From positions 119,541-183,540 of the forward strand of contig ML213512.1 in the NCBI GenBank assembly GCA_004369045.1: 64,000 nucleotides of DNA, given 5' to 3'. The position numbers and the translations under genes are program-made. Below the pieces are notes generated by a model, which was not told where the DNA came from, did not search any database, and worked only from the letters and a program-made list of their open reading frames with translations. This stretch comes from Heliocybe sulcata. Its lineage: Eukaryota > Basidiomycota > Agaricomycetes > Gloeophyllales > Gloeophyllaceae. Shown here piece after piece: positions 34,294 through 45,897 of this stretch (positions are counted from its first letter, which is position 1; each line of letters opens with the position of its first letter).

Positions 34294-37200
34294 ATGGCGC
34301 GTCCGACGACCTCATCATCTAGGCCATACACAGGGCGCCCTTCCACAGCACGAGTGTCGACGTCAGCCGGCGGTGCCGCCTACTTCGACCACGACCCCCA
34401 ATACACCTATTCGCACGAGTACTCCCTTGACGAGGAAGAGGAAGAGGAGGAGAGCGAGGAGGAGGATGTCTTTGCATATCTACCGCCGTCGACGGCCGAG
34501 CAGCAGGAGCAAGCGCGCGTCGAGGAGCTGCAGCGGGTGCAGGCAGCGATGGCTGCCCAGTCGCGCCAACAGCACCCGCAACACCACTACCACGATCTTT
34601 CCAACGACCCAACGCCGCAATCCCCTTACTCAGCCTATGCTACCCCGTTCGCTTCTCCGAATCCACTCCTTACCTATCCACCACCCGCTTTTGACCCCTC
34701 ATCACCTCGTCCACCCTATGACCCGTATCAGACGCCCCCAGTTCCTACGCACCATACTCCCGTCGAAAGCCCGCCGTCTACAGCCTCTCATACCTCTGAT
34801 GATCCCTATCGCATGCGTAGAGTCAGCCAGCCTCCACAGACTACTTCGACAACTGGCCGTTCATCCCTATCTCGAACTAGCGACTACTCGCGAGAAGTGC
34901 GCGTTGCTTTGCCCCCTGGCGGCGACTGCGAGAAGGCCACTGTTCCGGAGGAAGAGTATGCGGAATGTTCCAAATCGAAAGCAGGATCTGCATCATTTGT
35001 GGACACGGCGAGTTTGAGCATTAGCCCGAGCATGATAGAGGACGACGATAGCAGGGAGGGATCAATAAAGTGCGTACGATACTATGTCCATATGTGTTCG
35101 CTGACGGTTGCGCAGGATGGAGTTTGACTTTGACGCCATCGAGGAAGAGGACAGTCCTTTCCCAGAAGTCCGTGCATCCGTATCCAATATCGACGACCCC
35201 GACATGCCTGCGATGACCATCCGTATGTGGATTGTCGGCTTGGCGCTTTGCATGATTGGAGGGTATGTGAGACTCTTTCATGTCTCTCCTCTTCTCACCA
35301 TTGCACATTCAGCGCCATGAACGTCTTCTTCAACTTCCGCTATCCCGCCCCAACAGTTGTTCCTATGGTTCTTCTCCTCGTGTCCTACCCTGTTGGGAAG
35401 CTCCTCGCCTTCTCCCTGCCCATCAAGACATATCGCTTGCCTCGCTGGTTAGGTTCTCAGGAGTTCTCGTTGAACCCAGGACCCTGGAATATCAAGGAGC
35501 ACGTACTGGTATTTATCATGGCCAACGTCGCAGTTGGCCCACCATATGCTCTGAACGCAATCGTCGTGTCTGAGGTGTTTTACCACATGAGACTTGGCTT
35601 CTGGTTCAACCTCGTGTTCGTTCTCGCTACTCAGCTCACAGGCTTCGGTCTGGCCGGGCTATGTCGGCGCTTCCTAGTTTGGCCCGCTAGCATGGTGTGG
35701 CCTCAGAACCTAGTCGCCTGCACGCTCCTCAACACCCTTCATGCCGAAGACGACGAAGGTAGCGGTGGTATCTCGAGGTACAGATTCTTCATGTACATCC
35801 TCGCAGGAGCGTTCTTCTTCTTCTTCCTTCCCGGTAGGTGACTTCGATTATTAGTCGCGGAACCACTTGGCTGAGCTTTTGCACAAGGCTTCCTATTTAC
35901 CGGCCTCTCGGTATTCTCGTGGCTGTGTTGGATCCTCCCCAACAATGTCCCTGTCAATCAGCTGTTTGGGGTCTACTCGGGCTTGGGGATGAGCGTTGTC
36001 ACCTTCGATTGGTCCCAGATCACCTGGATCGGCAGTCCCCTGATGATTCCCTGGTGGGCTGAAATGCATATTTTCGGAGGTGAGTATCAATCTCGGTCGG
36101 ATCGGACTGTCCCTTACAGCCGTCTCAGGTTTTATTCTGTTCTTCTGGATCCTCACCCCTATCCTGTATTACACGAACGTAAGTTCAGCCTCTCTATCGG
36201 ATTCTTGCGAACTGAGCATCACGGTGCGCGGTAGACGTGGAAACTTGCGTACTTCCCGATCTCTGGCAATGAGCCATATGATCGGTACGGCACTATGTAC
36301 AATGTTTCGCGCGTTCTCCAGGTAGATGACAGGTTCAACCTCACGGCCTACGAGGAGTACTCCCCACTCTACCTTCCCGCCACTTACGCTGTGACGTACC
36401 TCATCGCATTCGCCTTGACAACTTGCGTCCTTGTCCACACTGTCCTCTACCATGGTCGCAGTTTAATCAATGGTATCAAGCGGATACGTATCGAGAAGGA
36501 CGACATCCATGCCAAGTTGATGCGGAATTACCCTGAGGTGCCGGACTGGTGGTATCTGACGGCCTTTGTGCTGTTCTTCGCCTTAGCGATTGTGTCCGTC
36601 GAGGTAGGCATATCCACCGGAGCGGATGCGACTTGGATGGGCTAACGGCATTACTAGGTCTGGCACACTGGTGTCCCGATTTGGGCGCTGCTGTTGTCAG
36701 TGTTGCTGCCCATAGTCTATGTGTTGCCATCAGGTTTCATCTACGCCATGACAGGGCAGGGTGTAAGTTTGGAGAGTATATGATATGAACCACTGTCCTT
36801 GACGCTGCTGCTCTTAGATAACCTTGAACTTGCTGGCGCAAATCATCCCAGGGACGCTGCTGCCCGGGAACCCACTGGCCAACATGATTTTTAAGGCCTA
36901 TTCGGTACAGACGTTGACGGAAGCAACATCTTTTGTTCAAGATCTCAAGCTTGGGCACTATATCAAAGTACCACCACGAGCGACTTTCTTGGGTGCGTCT
37001 CCGCGCTTACAGGCGGCCTTTCTCCTTTGCTGAGCTATCGACCGCAGTTCAAGCTGTTGCAACTCTCCTTGCTGCTTTCGTCCAAGTTGCTGTTAAGCAA
37101 TGGATGTTCGACAATATTCCGGATATCTGTCAGCCTAATCAAGGCAGCCAACTTATATGTCCGCATAATCAAGTATTCTTTACCGCATCAGCTATATGGT

Positions 37201-37834
37201 TCGTGTGCACGCCGTCTTCGGATGCCATCGCACGTATACTGAATATCCAATGCCGTCTATAGGGGCTTAGTCGGTCCAAGCAGGCAGTTCGGCGATGGCA
37301 CCCTTTATCACCCCCAGTTGTACGCCATCATCGTCGGTGCGATCCTGCCCGTGCCGTTCTGGTTGTGGCAGCGGCGCTATCCGAACTCATGGGTCAAGTT
37401 TGTGAACACGCCTGTCGTCCTGAACGGCGTATCGGGCATCCCGCCCGCTACGGGTATCAATTATTCGTCGTGGTTCGCCGTGGGGTTCATCTTCCAGTTT
37501 CTCATCAGGAGGAGGAACTTTGCGTGGTGGAGCAAGTTCAATTATATCACGAGCGCGGGGCTTGATACGGGGACTGCGATCTCGTTAATATTTATCTTCT
37601 TCACGTTGCAGGTACGCTGAGTTCCTTCATAAGACCAGACACAACAAGGGTACTGATTTTTCCTTCAGTTTCCGAAGAATGGCAACATTCAGCTGCGTTG
37701 GTGGGGCAACGACGTCTGGAAGAACAGTGAGTATGACCCTTCGCTCCCGGCCACTGCATCTCATTTACCTCTCATTTTCTTCAGCTGCGGACTATAAGCA
37801 TATAGCATTGCGGGATGTTTCAGCTCCACTGTAG
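34294..37834 (+). CDS. OPT-family oligopeptide transporter
   Basis: A multi-exon gene coding about 880 residues. OPT proteins import tetra- to hexapeptides, glutathione or metal chelates together with protons. The first 270 residues are a hydrophilic, Ser/Pro-rich cytoplasmic region with an acidic patch. Transmembrane segments begin near MTIRMWIVGLALCMIGG, followed by the family signature NPGPWNIKEHVLV. Later blocks are LPGFLFTGLSVFSW, WSQITWIGSPLMIPWWAE, RNYPEVPDWWY, VLPSGFIYAMTGQ, IPGTLLPGNPLANM, FKAYSVQT and a terminal RWWGNDVWKNTADY. Introns are short. The start at 34294 sits in a good context (accATGG); an upstream in-frame ATG at 34219 also exists. The substrate cannot be told from sequence. 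Confidence 0.9.
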
Positions 37835-38131
37835 TAAGAAGTCGATGCCTGAGTCTGGATTTATTCTCTCATATCGATTTGTGTCATATCATCGTCTCGT
37901 TTTGTAAAAGGTGTTCAGATACTATTACCCCTCATTATTCATTAGTTAGACGTCCATCCACCAACCCATTATCTATTCGTGTTTCGTCTAGGATCAGAGG
38001 TGACTGACAACATCTGCATGCAAGCCCGCAATATCCGACTAATCCAAGATCCGTACTGTATACCAACCCGATAATCCCTATAAATTATACCTAATAAATA
38101 GCGTCGCCGCTCTCGGTTCTACCTCGTCATG

Positions 38132-38996
38132 CTATCGTCCGCCCTTGATCAATCCCGCGCCAGTCAACCGATCCTTGCCCCGCCCGACATCTTCCTCGAG
38201 GTCCATGGGGTCTGGCGGGCTCAATGTGGAGGGGAGGGAAACGGGCTCGTCGCCGCAACCGCAATCGTAGGTCTCATCGAGGTGGGCGCAGTCGAATTCG
38301 GGTTTGTTCAAGCGCAGGTTGACTTGGTTGTGAACGTGACAGAGCCAGGAAGCGGCTGCGCGGCGTGAGGAAGCTTGCGGAGGGTACTTCTTGAGGAGGA
38401 GCTGGAACTCGGCAGCGCATTCGCCGCATGGATAAAGGCGGGAGAGGAGGTGGAAGTAGGATTTAAGGGCTTCTTTCTCGTCGGGGGTGGGGTCTTCGGG
38501 GTATCGCAATGTCATGGTATGTCTTTGTGAGGCTTGATATTAAAGTGGGTGGATGGAGAGAAATGAGGGGCTCACAGTAGTTTCCATGTAGCGCGTCCGA
38601 GTGCGGCCCTTTTCATCATGCCCTCGTCAGTACTGATATCATTAGGAACTCGTCACAACAGAACATGTACTCACTTCGCAGTCTCATTCCCCAGCTTGGA
38701 CATAATCACTCCTCCCTGCACAACGTCCTGGTCCACCTGCACCGGCGGTGGCTGATGATTATTCGTCTCAAGGTCGTGGTTGAGGCGGAATTCCTTCTCC
38801 ACCCCGCCCTCGCCGAAAAGTTCGCCGGTTAGCGAGTCCACATATGCGCGTGATGGTGGCCGGATGAAAGCGACGGATGTCACTAGGAACTGGCAGCGAG
38901 GTGAACTCCGTCTTCAGGTCAAGGCAGAGCGAGCAGTCGCAGGCGCACCAGGGCTAGGATTATTGCTAGGAAAGCTTTCGTGAATCGCGAAATCAT
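38132..38996 (-). CDS. ERV2: ER-type FAD-linked sulfhydryl oxidase (Erv2-like)
   Basis: A 228-residue protein from four exons: 38996-38949, 38889-38675, 38608-38576 and 38522-38132 (sum 687 nt). Exon 1 and the start of exon 2 give MISRFTKAFLAIILALFLV, a signal anchor that would place the protein in the secretory pathway. The Erv/ALR fold follows: LGRATWKLLHTMTLRYP, then the redox-active YPCGEC and the structural motifs AASWLCHVHNQVNLRLNKP and FDCAHLDETYDCGCG. Erv2 re-oxidises protein disulfide isomerase in the ER with oxygen and FAD. The signal segment distinguishes it from mitochondrial Erv1. The third exon is only 33 nt. Confidence 0.9.
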
Positions 38997-40075
38997 GGGG
39001 ATTGGTTCGACGGAGGGGTATAGTGGCGTTCGAGTGCTGTTGAGAGTACTTGATATGCCCAGGTGGTTGTGTAACGACAAGATCAAGGCCTATAGCTATA
39101 CTGTATGCAGAGCGTTGGGGATCGTTTATGATCGTGGGAACAATAATAAAAGAACTTTAAATTCGTGGGAACTAGAGCCGAGCACATGACTAGACGCGTC
39201 GCGAATTTGTGGCCCACTCTGACGCGTACGGACTCGTTGATCCTGCGACGAGCAATAGCTATCCTTATACCATGTCTTTAGACGCTCTCAGCTATCCTCT
39301 TGCGCATTGTGTGACTCACTGGCTTGGACGACCTTTTCTAATAAACTACTCCTGGAACAATCTGGCAAGTCGTACACAATATCCTCCGTTATTCTAGCGG
39401 GTGTTGGCATAGTCCTCATCCCGCTTGAAGTTTATGGTGCGTATACATCTTAAATCTGCACGCGGCGGGACAATCAGGTGACCACCTACATCCCTTCATG
39501 ATGGCTACTGGCGCCTGCCTCTTGACTATGCTGGCAACACTGCTTATACACCCTAGTAGGGTAGCGGTTTGGTTGTCTTAAAGCCTATATGCTGTCCGGG
39601 AAGCTGGCCAGGGTGAGATAAGTACTGTGTCTGATGCGATGCTTAATTGACTGGCTCTTCGGCAGACTTTCCATGCATGCCTACGCACCAACGGAGCGAA
39701 ATCGTGCGAGGGCCTAGTCGAAGCCTGGAGATGTATCACGTCCGGCGTATATCCTTCCCAACCACTCCCAGATGCAGTCAATCTTGAAAATTGCTGAGGA
39801 GTGGACTCAGGAGCGCATACACGCTCACCCTTGATGGATATGACTAGAAGCCGAGTTAGTAGTCAGTTATCTTGCACTCTAGTTTACTTCTCTGACACTT
39901 ATTATGACAGACTTTTGTATTCGTGCGAACGCAGGTATGTTCTCACGCATACAAAAAAGACAGTCTCACGCCTTTGGTCGGAAGTAGTTGCATATCTACG
40001 AGATCAGATCTGCAGGAGTCACAGTCTAATCTAAGGACTCTGCTCGTTACAGCAACTTGACTCGTACGACAAGAC
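38997..40075. other. divergent upstream region of ERV2-like and AsnRS genes
   Basis: About 1.08 kb between two starts facing apart. Small open frames on both strands lack motifs. No repeat, tRNA or transposon end was found. Confidence 0.4.
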
Positions 40076-42215
40076 ATGTCCACCTTCTATGTCGACGAAA
40101 CGGCTGGGTCGGACGCACCCGGCAATGGCACTGAATTCTCGCCATACCAGAGCCTCGCATTCGCGATATTCACGCACGGCGGCGACGTGAAGCTGTTGAT
40201 ACGCAAAGATCCCAACACGCCGTACGACGAGCCGACACAATCTTCACTGAAAAAGGCGAAGAAGGGCGCGGAAGGACTCGAAAAGAAGCGAAAGAAGGCG
40301 GAGGAGCTCGCCGAAAGGGAAGCAAAGGAGGGGGCCGCAGAGAAGGAGAAGAGGGAGAAGTTGCTCGAGGAGAGTAAGAAGATCCAGTTGACGGAGGATA
40401 CGAGTTTGCCTGCTCCTACGAAGGTCAGTAGAGAAGTACTGCCTGAGTTGTGCCGCTGAAGAGTATCCAGGCAAAGATCTTGCATCTGACTCCTCTCCGA
40501 TCGAAACGTGTTCGCGTTCGCGGATGGGTGCACAGACTGAGAGATCAGAAGGGCATCATATTCATAGTGCTCCGTGATGGCACTGGTTACCTCCAATGCG
40601 TCCTGTCTGGTGTTGCAGTAAGCACAGGAGTACATCCCGGACTCACTATAACTGAATTTACTCTCGAATATAGGCAAAGACATACGAAGCGCTCACGCTG
40701 ACGATGGAGTCTACCGTGGAACTAACTGGTACACTTCAGCCGGTTCCGGAGGGCAAGACGGCACCAGGCGGGCACGAGCTCACCGTTGACTATTGGAAAG
40801 TCCTTGGTGCCGCCCCTGGTGCTGACGATGCCTTTACCAACCGGCTCAACGAGGTAATATGAGCACATACTGATTCTACTATGAAACTAACCTTTAAGCG
40901 CCTCAGAAATCCGATCCTTCCATCCTAGCGGACCTTCGCCACCTCGTTATTCGCGGCGAGACCGCTTCCAGCGTCCTCCGCCTCCGCGCTGCCATGCTCT
41001 CCGCGTTCCGAGAGTCGTACGCTGCGCACAGTCTCACTGAGGTGACGCCGCCCTGCATGGTCCAGACGCAGGTCGAGGGAGGCGCGACACTGTTCAAGTT
41101 TGACTACTATGGTCAGCCGGCGTTTCTCACGCAGAGCTCGCAGTTGTATTTGGAGACGTGTCTGCCGGCGCTGGGAGATGTGTTCTGTGTTCAGGAGAGT
41201 TTCCGAGCGGAGAACAGGCGAGTACCTCTGTTGCTAACGCCGTGTTCAGGTGCTAAACCACCTGCAGCCATACCCGCCGGCATCTGAGCGAGTACACTCA
41301 TTTGGAAGCTGAACTCGGGTTCATCGATTTTAACGACCTGATGACCCACATCGAAGCCATCGTACGTCCCTCCTCTCACCGGTTGAGCCTATCCTCTTAC
41401 CACAGCATTATTCTCGCAGATCTGTGAAACCGTCGACCGCCTCCTCGCCAACCCCTCCACTGCCGCGCTCATCAAGTCGCTCAACCCCTCCTTCACAGCT
41501 CCCGCTCGCCCCTTCCTCCGCCTCTCCTATGTCGACGCGATCAAGTGGCTCAACGAACACAAGATCCTCCATCCCAAGGAAGACGCGGACGGGAACGAGG
41601 TCAAGGATGCCGAGGGCAACCTGATTATGGTGGAGCATGCAGTCGGGGACGATATCGCCGAAGCGGCGGAGCGGCAGATGACGGACATTATTGGGACGCC
41701 TGTGTTCTTGTATGGGTTCCCGAAGGAGCTGAAGGCGTTTTACATGAAGAGGATGGACTCTGCGGAGGTGGACGGGCATGTGTTCACGGAGAGTTGTGAT
41801 TTGTTGATGCCGGGCGTGGGAGAGATTGTTGGCAAGTCCCTTTTTCTTCTCGCATGAGGGTGGATGTTGACGGGTGTTTTAGGTGGATCGATGAGGATTT
41901 CGGACTCGGACGAGCTTATTGCTGCTTACAAGCGGGAGGGCATCGACCCGTCGCCGTACTACTGGTACACGGACCAGCGCAAGTACGGTACTTGCGAGCA
42001 TGGCGGATACGGGCTTGGTGTAGAGGTGAGTACTGTTCAGAGTCTACGTGCCATGACCTTGCTGACCATTTCGTAGCGTCTTCTGGCATGGTTGGCGAAC
42101 CGGTATACCGTGAGGGAGTGCTCCTTGTATCCCAGGTGTGTGATGTCTCGCCCGAGTCAGTGCGGTGGTGGCTGATCACTCGTTCATTAGGTGGCCTGGG
42201 CGGGCGACGCCTTAG
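40076..42215 (+). CDS. cytoplasmic asparaginyl-tRNA synthetase
   Basis: A 572-residue protein from nine exons: 40076-40423, 40471-40617, 40674-40853, 40907-41217, 41268-41361, 41420-41831, 41883-42025, 42077-42135 and 42191-42215. The sum, 1719 nt, keeps one frame. It charges tRNA-Asn with asparagine. Residues 1-115 form the fungal/animal N-terminal extension with a Lys/Glu-rich coiled coil. Next come an OB-fold anticodon domain ([16 protein letters not shown]) and the class II core, with motif 2 [17 protein letters not shown] and motif 3 YGLGVERLLAWL. Two introns (41218-41267 and 41832-41882) have GC donors (AG|GCGAGT and TG|GCAAGT). These joins restore the conserved ENSHTRRH and GEIVGGSMRI, which supports them. 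The C-terminus RWPGRATP is normal for the family. Confidence 0.95.
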
Positions 42216-42478
42216 GAGATAGGTTCTGATAGGATCGTGCCGCTTCATTATTTTGCTTCGGGGCCCCCGTGTATGTAGTCATGTAGAGTGCCATCCTCGT
42301 GTGTAGCCACAAGGGATAATGCAGGTGCTACAAAGATTCCGATACCGCGCACTGCATAGGACTACATACAGGCAGCGAAAACGTATTGATTCGTGCAAGG
42401 ATAAGCAGCGCGTCCCGCAGATGAAGCACGAAAAGAAAAAGAAAACCGGAATGATACTTATACCTTGTCTGAATCCGG

Positions 42479-43610
42479 CTAATACTCAACCGCATCCTCG
42501 TCGTCCGCCTGCATCGGCGCCATCCCTTCCTCCTTTTCTTTCTTCTCCTGTTCCTGTTCGCGGGTCTGTTCTTTCTCTTCAGGCTCTTTATTTTCAGTTT
42601 CGCGCTTGGAGGTATCGTCCACATCCATGCCTGATTCTTCCAGCTTTGGTTGCGGAGCCTCGCCATTGAGATCAGATGGCTCCATTTCGACGTCCTTTTC
42701 GACCTCCTTCTGGGCTCTCTGCCGCGCCTCTTGCTCGGCAACGCGACGGCGGAGCTCGGCGATTTCGTCTACGCCCTTTTGTCGCTCCTCTTTGTAGGCT
42801 GCCCACTCCTGCTCCGCGGCTTCCTTGACCTACAGATACGAGTTAGTCGAGGATTAAGAAGGGATCAGTGCCGTGACCGGTACCTGCGTCTTTCGGCGAT
42901 CAAGGAAGGCCTCTTGTGCTGGCGTAAGGATCGTCGGGAGGTAGTAGATAGGTGGCGGGTGAGAGCGAGCGGGGTTAGCGAGGGGTTCTGTGGGTGCTGG
43001 CTCAGAACCGTCCATGGGTATCAGATCGGATGTGCAAAGGAAGTTGGCAAGGAGGGGGTATCTTGTCCGGCGGAGCTTGTGCTATAGAGTCTCGTCAGTA
43101 GACGGGACTTAGGCAGGCTGATATGGACACGCACTATCGAGTCCTTGAGCTGCAGTTCTTCTTCCTTCCTGTTGGCGGTCATCTTGTCCTTCTTGGCCTC
43201 TTCGGCTCTCCTGACAGAGTCAGTCTCTTTTCGTAGCTTAGCTTGTAACCTCTGCTCAAGCATCTGCCGCTTTTTTGCCTGCAACAGCGCTGTTTAGAGT
43301 CGGCCATACTACTCCAAGCTTGTGGTCGGCTTACCGCTTCGCTAGCGCTCTTCTCCTTCTCCTCGATCTTGGCTTTGTTCAACGTGCCCACTAAGAGACC
43401 AAACATGTTTCTACCGCGTTTATGCTGCCCGCCCCCGATGTCCAGGCGGGGTCGCTTCCTGTTACCCGCCGCCATCGCTGCTGGTGCGGTGGGCGGCTCC
43501 TGCGCCGGGCTTTCCTGGCTCTCGGGCTTTTCAACCTCTTGCATTGATCTAGCAGGAGAAATTAGCTTGAATTAGAGATATACTGTAGTATCGTACTCTT
43601 CCGTCGACAT
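42479..43610 (-). CDS. pinin/SDK/MemA-domain protein
   Basis: The first exon from 43610 is tiny (MSTEE), spliced across about 50 nt to SMQEVEKPE. Residues 30-120 hold the pinin core: RKRPRLDIG, RGRNMFGLLVGTLNKAKIEE, KKRQMLEQRLQAKLRKE, an ELQLKDSIHKLRRTRYPLLANFL block and ILTPAQEAFLDRRKTQ. A coiled coil (AELRRRVAEQEARQRAQKEVEK) and a Glu-rich C-terminus follow, ending DDEDAVEY. Pinin is a nuclear protein of the exon-junction periphery that influences splice-site choice and mRNA export. The gene starts 99 bp from the SRP72 start on the other strand and converges with AsnRS, leaving 263 bp between their stops. Confidence 0.87.
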
Positions 43611-43709
43611 TATGGGCGATGTTGGTGGTGGAAAGCCGGAGAGCTGAAGTCGGACTTCGCCGATACGCGTCGCACGTACCTTTCGCCACAACGCCCACCC
43701 TCGTCTGCG
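43611..43709. promoter_or_regulatory. very short bidirectional promoter between pinin and SRP72
   Basis: Only 99 bp separate the two start codons. The interval contains both 5' leaders and no TATA box, suggesting a shared nucleosome-free region. If SRP72 starts at the second ATG the gap is 108 bp. Confidence 0.6.
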
Positions 43710-44846
43710 TTGTCTACGATGCCGCCCAAGAAACAGCCTACGAAGCCAGGGCCCATCAAGGGCCCTACTCGTAAGAAGCCTACATCCAAACCCAAGCAGC
43801 CTTTGTCATTGCCGCAGAAGCTTGAAAGGCTGTTCACCTCGCTATGCGCTCAAATTGATGGGGGTCATCTCACAAACGCTGTGAAGACATGCGACAAGAG
43901 TGAGTTAGATTGCCATGCAGAAGCTCGGGCATTTGTATACTGATTAATCGTGCATAGTTCTCAAGCTTGTGCCCGATGACACCGACGCCATCCAAACAAA
44001 GCTATTCCTCCTCCTGCAAACCGAGAAGTATGACGCTGCCCTAGCACTCATTGACGCCAATAATGCTACAAATGATCGGTCATTTGAGAAAGCCTACTCC
44101 TTGTATCGATTGGAGCGCGAGACAGAAGCTGCAGAACTGCTGAACGGTATTAAGAGCAAGGATGATGCCGACCAGCGAGGAGCTCTTCATCTTGAAGCTC
44201 AGTTGGTGAGTGCGACTCTCCGGACATTGTTTCTCCGGCTATTAATGCAGAGATGTTACAGGCCTACCGCCAGGGAGATTACCAGACCGCCTGTGATTTG
44301 TATAATCAGCTATTGGATACGGCTGAATCGGTGAGCACGGGAGCATTTTGTTCTGCCGTGGACCTCTCTGACATGTTAGGTTTTCAGCAATCGGACGAAC
44401 AAGCGGACATCCTAACCAATCTCCAGGCGTCTCAGAAGCACTTGGACTTCACAAACGTCGAATTCCTCCGCGCTCTAGATAGCCTTCCTCCATCGCTCAC
44501 CAGCAACCTGGAGTCCGCCCCTCCCCCGTCACAACCGGTGCCCACATCTGTGCTCGCCAACCTGGCGTCAAGTTCCGCTCCTCAGCCCGGCGACGATCCT
44601 GCCAAAACGCGGAAGCGGGTAAGGATGAAGCGTGTACCGAAGGGTGTTGTACCTGGAGTTACGCCCCCGCCTGACCCGGAGCGATGGCTGAAGAAGAGCC
44701 AACGATCGACACATATGCAGAGCAAGGGGAGGAAGAAGGGAGGTGGAGCTACCCAGGGAGTTGTCGCGGACCATCCTCCTGCCAGTGCAGGTGCCTCCGG
44801 TGGGCACAGCAATCAGAAAGGCGGGGGAAAGAAGAAGAAGAAATAA
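43710..44846 (+). CDS. SRP72: signal recognition particle subunit SRP72, short form
   Basis: Exons 43710-43899, 43958-44205, 44262-44330 and 44388-44846 give 321 residues (318 from the second ATG at 43719). SRP72 joins SRP68 on 7SL RNA and helps target nascent secretory proteins to the ER. Seen: a Lys/Pro-rich start, TPR-like helices (LERLFTSLCAQIDGGHLTNA, KLFLLLQTEKYDAALALID, AYRQGDYQTACDLYNQLLD), then a Pro/Ala-rich linker, the RNA-binding signature PPPDPERWLKKSQRS and a Lys-rich tail GGGKKKKK. Yeast and human SRP72 have over 600 residues with many more TPRs; these appear absent between about residues 170 and 240. This may be an internal deletion or a lineage-typical short form. Confidence 0.83.
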
Positions 44847-45897
44847 TGGGTAGGATACATTTCCTGCATTCTGAACTATTTTAGGCCGAAAGTTGACTCA
44901 CGATTAGATAGGAACAAACGCATCCACGGTCTTCGGAGTGCGTAGGCCTTAGCAAAGCCTTGCGTTTGTGACATGGCGGTAATACATCCGTTAATTGGCA
45001 TACTTCAACATCTCATTTGCCTCATGCGTCTCCGATCGATCCTGATTCCCGCGTGCACGTGCACAAATTTACATTGCCGATTGCTATGCAGCTATACGCT
45101 CCGTGTACGCCAACTCTACTCCAGCTATACGCTGCAGTGGATGCGACCTCTCCTTGTCTGGCGTCGAGCATACTGACCCTTGCAAGGATCCGCTTCACCG
45201 AGTTACCCTTCTACCTGTTTAGGCAAGACTCAACTGAGCTGCATGGTTTCCGCGAGGTCCTGTAGGTTCATGTAGAGTGTGCCTGTGACGGGATTCTTCG
45301 GTTTGCAGCGAAAGGTATGACCTTCTCTGCTGTCGAATCGGAGATCTTTATGACCGGAAGTCCTCATTTACAGCGTAAACACGCCTGTGTTGCGTAATCC
45401 GAAGTGAGTGTCTATTATCTCGTCTCTCCTTCGATGACTCGTGACTGGACGGGTCCGGAAGGCAATGGGAATTCAGCGAAAGTAAGCATGACTTGGTGCC
45501 GTCATGCTGAAGGAGCCACGGTGCATAATCAGCAAGAACTCTCCATGGATGGAACTCCCAATATAAACGAAGACCTGCGATCTCATCTCCTTTGTGAGTA
45601 TATCCCTTCTTCCCGATCTCGAACACCGCCTATGTCAGTAGGCAAGCCCCATTACTCGGATTAAATTGAGCGCCATGAACTACGCACGCATCTAGGCGAG
45701 GCCGACCGACATTGCTTCAGCGTGTTATCTGTCATGCATCGCAGTCGCCACAGCCCACGCCTGGTCCAGCCCGCCGGGAGTACTGGTACCCAGATCCGCA
45801 ATTGTTGCATATAAGCTGTGTTCCCGCTGCTCGAATCGACATCCCAACCATCTCTCTTCTCCCCTCGCAGGTCTAAGGTCCTTCACATTATCTGGAA
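44847..45897. other. intergenic sequence, nothing recognised
   Basis: About 1.05 kb upstream of the phosphatase-like gene. Short frames on both strands lack motifs. The final 200 bp should hold its promoter; no TATA box stands out. Confidence 0.4.

Noticed and set aside
45348-45626. 92-residue minus-strand frame
   Set aside because: No motif, no splice context, and it lies in an intergenic region with equally long frames on the other strand.
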